From contig BFEA01000218.1 in assembly GCA_003427395.1 (NCBI GenBank), forward strand, positions 2,299,354 to 2,326,497: a DNA stretch of 27,144 nucleotides, in the 5' to 3' direction. Origin of the DNA: Chara braunii (lineage: Eukaryota; Streptophyta; Charophyceae; Charales; Characeae). This document shows, one piece after another, positions 8,732-18,510 of this stretch. The notes beneath the pieces were generated by a model, which saw only the letters and a list, made by a program, of their open reading frames with translations, was not told the DNA's origin and searched no databases. The position numbers and the translations under genes are program-made. Each line of letters begins with the position of its first letter. The stretch's first letter is position 1.

Positions 8732-10267
8732 TTACAAGCGAGATGGAGGAGGAGGTGGAGGAGAAGGAGGAGGAGGAGGAGGCTGTAGTTTGGATTCGCC
8801 GAACCATCGGGGAGGATCGAAGCCACTGCCACCCAAAGGATTGCAGCGGCAAATTCTGCATGCTGTCAATACAGTCCCCTTGGCCAAGCCGTACCGTGTA
8901 TATGCCTCGATGGCATACTCGGAACACGTTGGCACGTACCGACAACTCCCAGGGATCCAAGGAGATATCTCCCTCTTATAAAATCTCAATAATGTGACTG
9001 CTGCTTTCACACCAATCTGCTCTTTCTCTTCGTCGCCGTTGCCATCTCCTTTGTCGTTTTCCTCCTCGTCCTCAACCTCTTTGCCCATCTCGGGAGTTTT
9101 CGCGGGAAGGCTTGATCCATTCTCGTCAGGGTCGCTGTCATCTACTTTTTTGTCGGTTTCCTCCTCCTCAAGGTTGGTCTCCATGTGGGGAGTTTTGGCG
9201 GGAAGACCTGACCCATCTTCTGGATCCCCCTCGTTCATATCCGCTGTCATGTCATCTTCACCGCACACATTCGCCCCATCACCAGCATCACGATCTTCAT
9301 CTTCCTCCAAACCTATTTCCACATCATCGGCATCCAATCCATCAACATACGCCTCATCAGGGCCGCTACCATCATCGCCATCGTCATAACCCGCCGCCTC
9401 TTCTGGCCATTCTTCTGTTCCCCTTGGAGGCTGGTTGCACACAACGCTCGGACTGTCGGGATGCCTCCTCCTCCTCCTCCTCCTTTCACGCTCGTTCTCC
9501 CCATGCTTTTGGTATGCCGACGACGAGGAAATAGCATAACTCTCGTGCGCATTGTCTTGTTCTCCTGGTGCCCCGCGCTCCTCGTCAGTGTACTGTACCT
9601 GCCACCCCCAATGATGAAGATGATCTGCTAACTGCCCGTCCTCTTCATCTCCCGCCCAATCCGATGCACTAGCACATCGACGGAGGACTTTTCCACGTCG
9701 ATCTGGGCCGTTGGTTCTGCTTCCCTTTCCCAAACTGACCTGATTTATACTACCACATTTCATGAAAGCTGCATCGTTAGGAGGTTGGTGTCTGCATTCC
9801 TGCCACCGCTCACAGGACTGCGCTAGGACGTTAATTAGTTTTTGGTGATAACAGCAACCGTTGATGTTCAGCACATCGTAATCAGGAATCTTACTCGTAA
9901 GGTCTCTCGAGCCCTTTCTACTCCTCCTCCTCCTTCTCCTCCTCCATGTGCCCCTGCACGTTCTACAGGTGATGTGATCTTCCCCATTCACCCATAGCCA
10001 AGAGAAGGAGATGCCGCGTGTGGCTTCCTCCCAGGTTACCTGAGTCGAAGTGAAGGCCTTTCTGTCATCACACGAAAGCGACGACCTCGTGCCACGTGTG
10101 AGATGTTGATGGATTTGCAATCTAACGTTATCTGGTTTCTTTTTTCTACCAATCACGAGCCCATCAGGATCGACATCATCTACGCCTTTCTGCCATCCCT
10201 TATCCAGGACAGCTGCCCATTTGACACGTGGAAAAGACAACGTTGCATGTAATGTTGTCGACGCCAT
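8732..10267 (-). CDS. yidD: YidD-like membrane protein insertion factor, long acidic form
   Basis: Single open frame of 511 codons, ATG at 10267 and TAA at 8734-8732. Residues about 422-487 are a full YidD domain with LRFYKREISPW, the cysteine motif SCRYVPTCSEYA and CRCNPLGGSGFDPPRWFGE, very close to plant plastid YidD-like proteins. Bacterial YidD works at the membrane beside YidC and helps insertion of proteins; in plants a plastid thylakoid role is inferred. The N-terminus (MASTTLHATLSFPRVKW) is Ser/Thr-rich and could be a transit peptide. Residues about 40-420 are unusual: Arg-rich runs, a CxxC (CRTC), then a strongly acidic region with a repeated block around GLPAKTP and SLPAKTP. The C-terminus is a polyproline tail. 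Plant relatives are only about 170-200 residues, so the extension may be real, or the true start may be further downstream or in another exon. Confidence 0.8.
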   Translation of the reverse strand: MASTTLHATLSFPRVKWAAVLDKGWQKGVDDVDPDGLVIGRKKKPDNVRLQIHQHLTRGTRSSLSCDDRKAFTSTQVTWEEATRGISFSWLWVNGEDHITCRTCRGTWRRRRRRRSRKGSRDLTSKIPDYDVLNINGCCYHQKLINVLAQSCERWQECRHQPPNDAAFMKCGSINQVSLGKGSRTNGPDRRGKVLRRCASASDWAGDEEDGQLADHLHHWGWQVQYTDEERGAPGEQDNAHESYAISSSSAYQKHGENERERRRRRRRHPDSPSVVCNQPPRGTEEWPEEAAGYDDGDDGSGPDEAYVDGLDADDVEIGLEEDEDRDAGDGANVCGEDDMTADMNEGDPEDGSGLPAKTPHMETNLEEEETDKKVDDSDPDENGSSLPAKTPEMGKEVEDEEENDKGDGNGDEEKEQIGVKAAVTLLRFYKREISPWIPGSCRYVPTCSEYAIEAYTRYGLAKGTVLTACRICRCNPLGGSGFDPPRWFGESKLQPPPPPPSPPPPPPSRL

Positions 10268-10337
10268 AGCCGAGGTCAGTCAGTGGTCAGGACGACACCG
10301 TATCGCCTTTCTCACTCTCTCTCCCTCCCCCCTTCTC

Positions 10338-10420
10338 TTTTTTTTAATTTTTTAATTTTGGAAAAGCTCCGATCTCATTCGTGGGGAGCAGCGCGTGCTG
10401 GGAACCGGGCCCAGCGTGCC
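10338..10420 (-). mobile_element. SINE-like family A copy
   Basis: On the minus strand it starts GGCACGCTGGGCCCGG, forms the CTGGG/CCCAG hairpin and a GCTCC/GGAGC hairpin, and ends in an A-rich tail. It lies just upstream of the yidD-like gene. Confidence 0.65.
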
Positions 10421-10934
10421 AGGTTTTATACTGTTCAGCAACCGATCCTCACCGCTATCCCAATTCCACATATAATCCCCCCCCCTTCTCTCATCTCGCC
10501 TAGCCGCTTGCCCGAAGAGCCAAACTACCGTAGTCCGTTCCGTAACGAATTCCCATCACTACCGTAGACAACTTGCCATCCCGTGTCCGTGGTATCATAT
10601 GTACGCAAGAGCACGCTAATCCCCCCACCTCCAGCCCCCTTCTCTCGGCCCACTCAGCCCTCCCCTAGAGATGAGGTTACGTCGTTCAGTAACCGATCCT
10701 CACCACGAACCCAACTCCAACCTACACTCCCTGGTCACTCGTCCTGCCGGGCCCCTTGCCATCAAATAGCCAGAGTATGGCATGAAGTAACCTACCCCAC
10801 ACTACACCCCTCCGCATCCTCTGCTCCGCTGCCTATCCCATGTCTGTAGCAGCTTATATGCATGTGCACTGCGCTAGGCTGGGGGGCGAGTACGTGGCGT
10901 GTCAAACTGCAACCAGCTGAGCAAGGGTAGGAGA
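10421..10934. other. C-rich intergenic DNA, no gene recognised
   Basis: C-rich sequence with two similar segments: CCGATCCTCACC occurs at about 10442 and again at about 10692, each followed by a CCAA..CCA context. This suggests an old partial duplication. No protein or RNA gene recognised. Confidence 0.4.
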
Positions 10935-11037
10935 GGTCGAATCCACCCACCTCCCAATTGTTTTTTTTTTTTTGTTTTTTTTCCACCTCCCAATTACACC
11001 GCCAGAGCTCTAACCAACTGAGCAACACGTTTGACAG
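10935..11037 (-). mobile_element. tRNA-like element split by a poly(A) insertion
   Basis: The minus strand contains TTGCTCAGTTGGTTAGAGC, an excellent tRNA D-arm/box A, and further on GATTCGACCTCTCC, a box B with one mismatch. Between them lies an A-rich insert flanked by a 13-bp repeat. Removing insert and one repeat gives a tRNA-sized spacing. Acceptor-stem pairing is poor, so this is a tRNA pseudogene or SINE head rather than a working tRNA. Confidence 0.6.
10960..10982 (-). mobile_element. 23-nt poly(A)-only insertion with 13-bp target duplication
   Basis: CCACCTCCCAATT occurs exactly at 10947-10959 and 10983-10995. Between the copies lies only a T run with two G (poly(A) on the minus strand). 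This looks like a LINE-type retroposition that kept nothing but the tail. Confidence 0.6.
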
Positions 11038-12542
11038 GACGCGCCCTTCTCAGCCAGGGTGTTGTGACGACGGGCAAACCTCCACCCAACACTGCTTTCC
11101 GGTCGAAGTACGTACTAAGTTGTATTCCCAGGAAAATGTGATGAAAGAGGTGTGCCAAGGATTTTAGGAAATATGGGGGCTGGCGTTCTAGGTTGGGATT
11201 GGAATATCCGTGTATCCGTTCCGAGAGTTATAGGAGGAGAAAGGCGAAGAGAAGAAGCAAGAGACAACGGGACGCATACAGATTTTGAGAAAAGCAGGAG
11301 CGGAGAGCAACAGGTGTGTCGTTCCCTACGGTCACTTCGGACCATGGAAAGACGCCACACCACGCAGATCCACTGAGCAACAAGGGAGGTACAAAACAGA
11401 AATTTATAAGACAAACAACGAAACTTCTATACGAAAACGAAAATAAGTTACGTGTGCGACTGTTCTACGGACTTCGCTGACACTTACCCGCGCGAAAGAC
11501 CAAGGGCGTACACGTAGGCTCGCAGAAGTGGTTGATCGTCACCCCGCTGGTCCGACCAAAACGCTAGCTTTGCATAAGCCCTGCAATCCCTCTCGCCTGC
11601 TTACCAACCCCACAGGATCACCGCCAGTGTGTTGGGACTGACTCTCAGACTTGCCGGCCAAACATTGCAAGAGCAACTGATCTAACCAGATGTACAGATC
11701 TGTAATTACCGTGGAGGCCCTCGTGAACTGGCCCAAGGACAGGAGGGGGGACACGCCTCCTATCTGGTTATCTTTCTCTGCTTTTGTGTAATGGAAGTCC
11801 ATGAATTTTGTTTTTGTTTCTCAAGAAAAAGGTGTGGTTCATTGTTCTTCTTTCTTTTTAATTGTCTTTTTGTGGGTTATAACACGTATAATGTATGCTA
11901 AAATTTGAGCCATAGAGAGAATTAAGGGTGTCTTTCCGCCACTCGCGAAATGTGAACTTGCAAACATCTTGTTCCAACTTTAACAGAGCAATACACACCA
12001 TTTTTAATATTCGAACAGTGATGAAAGGAGGCGCTTGTTTTTGAAAAACAGATAAGGAACTTAGGGTTATGCTCCACACTGTGACCTTATGGAATTCTGA
12101 AAAGTATTCGGGGCTTCACTTCTCTGGTGCAACTTACAGGACTTTTGCACGTTACAGTCCAACAGTGGGCTGCCAACTAAGGTGGCTGATGCAGCGCAGC
12201 CCACTGTACCATGTTGGGTTCCTGGTTTAGGAGGTGTGCTTCCCTAGTCTCTTCCCAGGAAAGGTTTTTTTTTGTGGGAGGGGGCACCCCGTGTTCGGAC
12301 GAAGTACGGTGACCAAATAGGCTTGTTCTATGCAGAAGGGACCTACCGTAGCACAGCGTGGATCACTGTATGGGCAGACCAGTGAAAAAGGTGGCAGGTG
12401 GAGCTCTCATGACTAGGCCCTCTCCTTTGATCCCAATTGAATGGGAATGGACAACTCACAAACCTGTCCCCATCTGGCAATACACGGTAAGGGAAGGGTA
12501 CACGTAATCCCATAAGCTCTGCCCCTCTACACCGGTGGACCG
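11038..12542. other. Intergenic DNA with one SINE fragment
   Basis: No gene recognised. At about 11678-11735 is a fragment (CAGATGTACAGATCTGTAAT then CCTCGTGAAC) shared with sequences near 14820 and 15147, a dispersed family C. Around 12530-12552 ACCGGTGG is repeated three times in short succession. Confidence 0.4.
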
Positions 12543-13061
12543 GTGGACCGGCGGTGGTACAAAACAGGTGGGTGCGGGACCCCCCCTGCCGCCCTCCGAC
12601 TTGGCAGACACCCCCTGGTCTTCATATGCCCATACAATGTCAACATCCCACCGGGCCCTCTAGTGGCAGATAATCCACAGGTGGCTCCCAATGGCGGATT
12701 GGGTGACCTTCGCTCGAGCCTAGTCGCCATTGTGCTCCTACTGCGGCCTGTCGTTGCAGCGCAGGCGAGCGGATCTGGAGCACTGTCTGCTCGTATGCCC
12801 AATGACCTAGCAGATATGGAGGTGGTGGGATGCCTTGTGGCGCAGACTCTCAGACACTCCCTTCCAACAAACCTTACTCGGGACGCCCAGGGACTACCCG
12901 CCAGCCTGGACATCCTTCAGCATAACCTTTTAAAACACCAAGCTGACTATCCTGATGGCCATTTGGAGGGTCAGGTGCTCTGCGGAGAGAAAGGAGTTCA
13001 CTTTCGGCTTCACCCAAGCAAATACCGAGATTGTGGAGCCCATATGGGCCACCACAACTAA
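12543..13061 (+). CDS. Unrecognised open frame, doubtful
   Basis: A 172-codon frame without recognisable domain. It has an Ala/Leu/Val-rich segment (residues about 58-72) that could be hydrophobic, and no repeats. An overlapping frame, 12955-13146, reads more like folded protein (MAIWRVRCSAERKEFTFGF) and contains a strong splice-donor match, GCAG/GTAAGT near 13069. So a spliced coding region is possible on this strand, but I found no partner exon and no family. It could equally be a non-coding or old transposon sequence. Confidence 0.15.
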   Translation: MDRRWYKTGGCGTPPAALRLGRHPLVFICPYNVNIPPGPLVADNPQVAPNGGLGDLRSSLVAIVLLLRPVVAAQASGSGALSARMPNDLADMEVVGCLVAQTLRHSLPTNLTRDAQGLPASLDILQHNLLKHQADYPDGHLEGQVLCGEKGVHFRLHPSKYRDCGAHMGHHN

Positions 13062-13299
13062 AGCTGCAGGTAAGTTAGTCAGAGGCCTGGTTGCCATCAC
13101 TGACCCTGAAAAGCGGCAGCAAGCGCATTCAAGGAGCAGCGGATAGAACTTAACTGTACAATGTGCGAAGTGCAAGGCAATGGCGGACCGGTGTGGAAGA
13201 ACTGGTTGGCACAGGAAAATCTCTGGCATCAGAGGCCAGTAGCATGTTTCCCCACGCCTCTGCCGGGCGACAACAGACGAGCTCTGGTAACAACGGCGC

Positions 13300-13800
13300 T
13301 AAGCCTGCGGTCTCTGCCGACCCCCGATGAACCACCCGCCCCGCTGTCCGCACCCCCTCACCCAAGGTCAGCAGGCTTGCCTATTGCCTCTCCCCCTCCC
13401 GTCTGCCCGAACTCCATCTTCTCCACCCCCCCCAAGGCTCTGGTACACTTACCCCGCCTGTCGCATCCACCAGCCAAGCTCAGCTAGGCTGCCTATCAAC
13501 CCCCCCCTTTTCCATCTGCCCCGCCTCCATCTCTCCCTCCTCCACCCACAGCCCCCACAAAGCTAACCCTCCCCTCCATATTCATCAGCACTGCCCAGGG
13601 GAGCTTCCCATTGCCCTCCCCGCTCCCGTCAGCCCCATCTCCGTCTTCCCCCCCGCCGCCCCCAATAGACCCCCCTTTCCCCTGTTCCCTTGCCCCCATC
13701 CCCTCGTCCCGTCCCCAACCCCTTCACCCCCCTCCTGCTCCTTACCCGTCATCCCAGTGGCCCAGCAGGGACGAGAAATATGACGCTAACACAACGCCTA
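13300..13800 (+). repeat. C-rich, proline-coding imperfect tandem repeat
   Basis: Three imperfect copies of a roughly 120-130-bp C-rich unit begin near 13371, 13483 and 13598. Each starts AGGCTTGCCTATTG, AGGCTGCCTATC or GAGCTTCCCATTG and continues with CCC-rich blocks and a CCATCT.C motif. All plus-strand frames give proline/serine-rich peptides. No gene assignment. Confidence 0.5.
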
Positions 13801-14103
13801 CTTAAACGGCACAACAGAGCAGCGGGAGATCCAAAGTAGAATGCCCCCCTGCACAACTCTTGTGTGAGCTACGGGAATGAAAGACTGTTCCTCCTGGAAC
13901 AGGGGCCAAGGGGACAACAAAACAGAACCAGTAGAGCCTACATAGAAGTGTCTGGGACAGACCCCAGTTCACGAAACAAATGGGAAGGGCTGCTAAGGTC
14001 ACCTACGGTTAATCCCCAGCGAGGGCTGGGCAATCAATGCCGCAGGGGACGGGCTCAGCCCGCTGCGCTCATGAGTTGTACTCTGAACTGCTTTCTGAGT
14101 GTT

Positions 14104-14211
14104 TGGGACACTGGACCCAGTTTCCAGCAGGTGCAGCCCCCCACCAATAGATTGGAGCAGCCCGTCGGCCGCGATGCTGGTGGGGGATGCTCATATCACC
14201 CCCATAGCTGA
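14104..14211 (+). mobile_element. SINE-like family A, longest copy
   Basis: Starts TGGGACACTGGACCCAGT, followed by the CCACCAATAGATTGGAGCAG segment and then a further 50 bp ending in CATAGCTGACCGG. A long T-rich then A-rich tract follows (14220-14272). It shows that the family extends beyond the two hairpins seen in shorter copies. The flanks, 13801-14103 and 14273-14800, hold no recognised gene. Confidence 0.55.
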
Positions 14212-14814
14212 CCGGAGAGTTTTTTTTTAACTTTTTCCTTTTTTTTTCTTTTCTTTTTTGTTTTAAAAAAAAGGTCAGCCACCCCAAGATCCCTGCTTTG
14301 GGACTGTGGAACACAAAACGAAAAACAAAAAGCATAGGCCTGCACAACTATGACATACTGAAATGGATGCAGTGACCTGATCTGCGGAAGCTCACAGACA
14401 TTCGCTGGAAATCCAGTCAATGCTCAGACAGAAACCAAGCAGTGAGATGAACGGGTAAACAGCAATTCAAACTCAGATGGAAATAGAAATGAACCAGAGC
14501 GTACAGAACAAACTGATTGCTCTCTTTACTTCAGAAATAACTACAGGAGTTCGGTAATCACCTGCCTTGAGTTCAGCCTTCAGATCTTCTCCCTCAACTC
14601 ACCACCTCACTCCAACATCACACAGTGATGGCGGCCTTGTCTGACCTCACCTTGGCGACAATTGCTCTTTCTATACCGTCAGTTACACCAGTATCTCTTC
14701 CCGACATCAGGGAGGCCAATGCCAATAAGACGAAGCCTTGGACGAATGCCAATTAGATGCAGCTACACGGTGACTTCCTCCTGAAGCGGCCAGTGGGCTC
14801 AATGATATCTGTCT

Positions 14815-14875
14815 TGGGTCCAGATGTACAGATCTATAACTACTGTGGCGGCTCCCGTGAACCCGCAGGCAAGTT
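14815..14875 (+). mobile_element. SINE family C fragment
   Basis: CCAGATGTACAGATCTATAA followed by CTACTGTGGCGGC and CCGTGAACC. It shares the body sequence with the copies at about 11678 and 15147; the tRNA-like head is missing. Confidence 0.5.
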
Positions 14876-15066
14876 AAGACCTGTGCGTGCGAGCGGGCTA
14901 GGTACCAGGGGGGGTCACATGCTGATCCGAACAAAGTGTGCGAGAATTGCCACGTCTGTGTGGTGCGTCCGTATTGTGTCGTGTGTTGAGTTGGACACTA
15001 CAGCCTTGCAGGGGTGGGATGGATATCACGACCGGAACCATGTATGGTTCCACTTATGAACACCGT

Positions 15067-15172
15067 GTCCTGACTCTAGTGGTTGGGAGACTTGAGGCTG
15101 AGGTCGCCAGTTCGAATCCGTGCTTGCACAGAGTAGGGCCTTGGGCCCAGATGTACGGATCTATAACTACCC
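15067..15172 (+). mobile_element. tRNA-derived SINE family C, with pol III boxes
   Basis: The head contains a box A-like TAGTGGTTGGGAGACTTGAG (from 15077) and a box B AGTTCGAATCC (15109-15119), spaced as in a tRNA. It is followed by the family body GCCCAGATGTACGGATC. Acceptor pairing is not preserved. Two headless relatives lie at about 11678 and 14815. Confidence 0.65.
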
Positions 15173-15439
15173 ACCTGGCCCTCACTTATTACAGAGAGCG
15201 AGAGAAACGTGCTCACAGAATGTATGTTTACGAATGGGCCAGAAGGGGCATGCATGCAGAGATTGCGCACAGTAAGAAAGCAGTGCCAAATCGAACTGCG
15301 GTGTGGGAACGTAGCCTCTCTCCACAAGGCGATCCAACATACAATGCTATAGGCCCAATCAGGATAACAAAGGGAAGGAAGGCTAGAGGAGAGATTCAAG
15401 AGGGTGAGAGGAGAATGCACAAAGATATAGATAGGGAGG

Positions 15440-15461
15440 GGGGGAGAGAGAGAGAGAGGGA

Positions 15462-15536
<75 letters not shown>
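15440..15536 (+). repeat. (GA)n microsatellite bordering the gap
   Basis: GA dinucleotides with a few GGGA interruptions run directly into the N block. Confidence 0.97.
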
Positions 15537-16306
15537 NNNNNNNNNNNNNNNNNNNNNNNNNNNNNNNNNNNNNNNNNNNNNNNNNNNNNNNNNNNNNNNN
15601 NNNNNNNNNNNNNNNNNNNNNNNNNNNNNNNNNNNNNNNNNNNNNNNNNNNNNNNNNNNNNNNNNNNNNNNNNNNNNNNNNNNNNNNNNNNNNNNNNNNN
15701 NNNNNNNNNNNNNNNNNNNNNNNNNNNNNNNNNNNNNNNNNNNNNNNNNNNNNNNNNNNNNNNNNNNNNNNNNNNNNNNNNNNNNNNNNNNNNNNNNNNN
15801 NNNNNNNNNNNNNNNNNNNNNNNNNNNNNNNNNNNNNNNNNNNNNNNNNNNNNNNNNNNNNNNNNNNNNNNNNNNNNNNNNNNNNNNNNNNNNNNNNNNN
15901 NNNNNNNNNNNNNNNNNNNNNNNNNNNNNNNNNNNNNNNNNNNNNNNNNNNNNNNNNNNNNNNNNNNNNNNNNNNNNNNNNNNNNNNNNNNNNNNNNNNN
16001 NNNNNNNNNNNNNNNNNNNNNNNNNNNNNNNNNNNNNNNNNNNNNNNNNNNNNNNNNNNNNNNNNNNNNNNNNNNNNNNNNNNNNNNNNNNNNNNNNNNN
16101 NNNNNNNNNNNNNNNNNNNNNNNNNNNNNNNNNNNNNNNNNNNNNNNNNNNNNNNNNNNNNNNNNNNNNNNNNNNNNNNNNNNNNNNNNNNNNNNNNNNN
16201 NNNNNNNNNNNNNNNNNNNNNNNNNNNNNNNNNNNNNNNNNNNNNNNNNNNNNNNNNNNNNNNNNNNNNNNNNNNNNNNNNNNNNNNNNNNNNNNNNNNN
16301 NNNNNN
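15537..16306. other. Assembly gap (770 N)
   Basis: Unknown sequence; its true length cannot be judged. It begins in (GA)n and ends in (CT)n on the same strand, so it is not simply the interior of one uniform microsatellite. Confidence 0.99.
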
Positions 16307-16343
16307 CTCTCTCTCTCTCTCTCTCTCATGCGCGCGCGCGCAT
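16307..16343 (+). repeat. (CT)n followed by (CG)n tract
   Basis: Twenty bases of CT repeat are followed by ATGCGCGCGCGCGCATGCA, an alternating purine-pyrimidine run able to adopt Z-form. Confidence 0.9.
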
Positions 16344-16483
16344 GCACCCCCCGCCCCCACCACCCCCATCTCTCTATCTCATTTACTATCCATACCTGCA
16401 CTCTCAGATGCGCTTGAACACTTGCCTACCACACCCGTTACGTTAAGCCATAGAGAATAAACAATCGTGATGTCCTGACTCAC

Positions 16484-17875
16484 CTCAAAGCTTGATACAC
16501 CACGTGCTCGGTCATATTCACGTTTTTTTGCACATCCACAGTCCACAACATATCGGATTCCAGGAATGGTAACAGAGGTCTCCGCAACGTTGGTTGCAAC
16601 AACGACAAGCTGTGAGCCTTCTGGAACAAGGGCAAACACCATCAGCTGCACTTTGGCTGGTAGCATGGCATAGAGAGGCAAGACGTGCATCTTCTTCGGA
16701 GGAGCCCCTTCCTTCCCTCCCTCATTCTTGTCCATAATGTCAGAACCAAGGGATGTAATACCGCCCTCCTGCTCCTGTGTTTGAGGTTCCTCCGCAGCGA
16801 CCCGATCATCAGCTATTCTCATGTCACTTTTCTCCTTGTTACCTTCCTCATCATTACCCTGAACCTTGTTCTTCATATGTTCTCCATCTTCATTCTCAGC
16901 CTTCTCTTGCAGAGTTTTCCACCATCTTCCTTCTCGCAAATCGTTCCACTCCTCCTCACCTTTGCTGTTCTCCACCTGCTCGTCCTCTTCCTCCTCCCCC
17001 TCCTCCTCCTCCTCCCCTTCCTCGCTATCTTATATCTTCAACCTCAATGATGTCTTGTCCATAGGCATGCCAACGACCCCTTCTCCTTAGTCCATGCACG
17101 TTTTCCTCATTCCCAACTCGTTGATCATCTCCATCCGCATCCTTCCAGATCTCTTCGTCCTCTTTTGCCTCATCCTTCAGTTCACTGGCAGAACCATGGC
17201 CACCACCTTTATCTGCTTCATCACTCTTGGCTTTGAATTCAAGTTCGTCGTTTTCACCATATCTTGACAGCATCTTTCCTCCCTTGTTGAACGTTTTCGG
17301 AAGCTTTCTGCAAAGCCACTCAACCTCCCTTTGCCCAGATAGGAATACAAACACCCCACCAGGTGGCAGCCGACGGTGGATTTGACAGACTTTTTATAGG
17401 CAGCTCCAACATAATCCACGAGCTCCGCCCGCTTGCTGAAGTGAACTGTCACCAGAAACTGCCTGGCTGGCACTTTGACAACTGGAGGAGTAGGTGTGTG
17501 GGGAGGGGTTGCAATAAACGTGGTTGAGAAGATTTGGTTTTCTTGAGGGGTGGGTCTTGGGTTTTGGGGGAAGGCTGATGAGGAGTGGTTGCTGAGAGTG
17601 TGTGGGGAGGGGGCGCAGAAAGAATGGTTGAAGAGATTTGGTTTTGTTGAGGGGGTGGGTCTTGGGTTTAGGGGAGTGGTTGCGGAGAGTGTGTGGGAGG
17701 GGACGCAATTAACAGCTGGAGGAGGGTTCCGGAAAAGCTGTGCATTCTCAACAACGTCCTCCACACGCAATGCCGCACTCATGATGATCAGTTTCAGAGG
17801 TGTGATGCAATCTGAGGATTTGATCGTGCAGGTCGGCTTCTTCTGCAGCAAGTCTTGTTGTTCTTCAAACAAACT
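16484..17875 (-). pseudogene. DHX37: DHX37-like DEAH-box RNA helicase, large exon with frame breaks
   Basis: Bounded by an acceptor (CTTATCACCAG before 17875) and a donor (GAG/GTGAGT after 16484). In order on the minus strand it encodes SLFEEQQDLLQKK, PLKLIIMSAALRVEDVVEN (motif III), [39 protein letters not shown] (motif IV region), a long acidic insert, LPLYAMLPAKVQLMVF and VVATNVAETSVTIPGI (motif V). DHX37/Dhr1 helicases act in the nucleolus in small-subunit rRNA maturation, releasing U3 snoRNA. Oddities: motif III is SAA where the family has SAT, 234 bp of repeat DNA sit in frame between NPPP and VVKVP, and two frame changes are needed. One is near 17385 (one base seems missing after YKK) and one near 17030 (one base seems extra after EVED). 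These could be assembly errors or decay; the downstream exons with QRAGRAGR were not found. Confidence 0.8.
17482..17724 (-). repeat. 234-bp minisatellite insertion inside the helicase exon
   Basis: Two roughly 100-bp units (each with CCACTCC, CCCAAGACCCACC and AAAACCAAATCT blocks) are bracketed by the 9-bp direct repeat CTGGAGGAG at 17482-17490 and 17716-17724. The distance is exactly 234 bp, a multiple of three, so the reading frame survives. Removing one repeat plus insert restores the family sequence NPPPVVKVPARQF. Confidence 0.8.
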
Positions 17876-18184
17876 CTGGTGATAAGAGGGAAACCCGTTG
17901 TTAGGAGTAGACAAGAGGACACTTTCCCACAAATAGCATAGAAAGCATCGACTTGGACTTGAGTGAAGAGAAGAAAACCGAGATATATCACATTAAACGA
18001 GAAAAAGAAACCAGATGAGCACCGATCGCAGCCAATGTACATGTGCTCTCTCACACCCTCTTCCTTTCCCTTTTTCATTTCCTGTCTTCTCTTCCTTCCC
18101 CTGCCCAACAACTCTCTCTCCCAACAACCACACACCAGACAGAACAGCTTGGAGAACACCCCCATTCCTCTGACACAGTGTCCT

Positions 18185-18510
18185 TTCCACGACCACTCCT
18201 CATCAGCCTTGCCCTAAACCCAGGACCCACCTGCCAAGAAAACCAAATCTTCTCAACCACGTTAAGTGTGTCCCCTCCCACACACTCTCCACAGCCACTC
18301 CTCATCAGCCTTTCCCTAAACCCAAGACCCACCCCCTCAACAAAACCAAATCTTCTCAAGCATGTTTATTGCGCCCCCTCCCCACACACTCTCCGCGACC
18401 ACTCCTCATCAGCCTTCCCCCTAAACCCAAGAGTCCAAGACCCACCCCTCAAGAAAACCAAATCTTCTCGACCACGTTTTTATTGCAACCCTTCCCCACA
18501 CAACTACAAC
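18185..18510 (+). repeat. Same ~100-bp minisatellite, three units, inverted
   Basis: Three imperfect units, each starting near CCACTCCTCATCAGCC and containing CCAAGACCCACC then AAAACCAAATCTTCTC and ending in CCCCACACA. They lie in the intron just upstream of the helicase exon, in the opposite orientation to the exonic copies. Further on, 18511-19100 holds nothing recognised. Confidence 0.85.

Noticed and set aside
10935-11037. Working tRNA gene on the minus strand
   Set aside because: Box A is excellent, but the acceptor stem does not pair, box B has a mismatch and an A-rich insert splits the body.
14938-16446. Long open frames across the gap on both strands
   Set aside because: They are only open because N and dinucleotide repeats contain no stop codons.
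17550-17600. CTGATGAGGAG near 17575 as another hammerhead core
   Set aside because: No GAAA after a hairpin, no cleavage triplet; it is part of the minisatellite unit.
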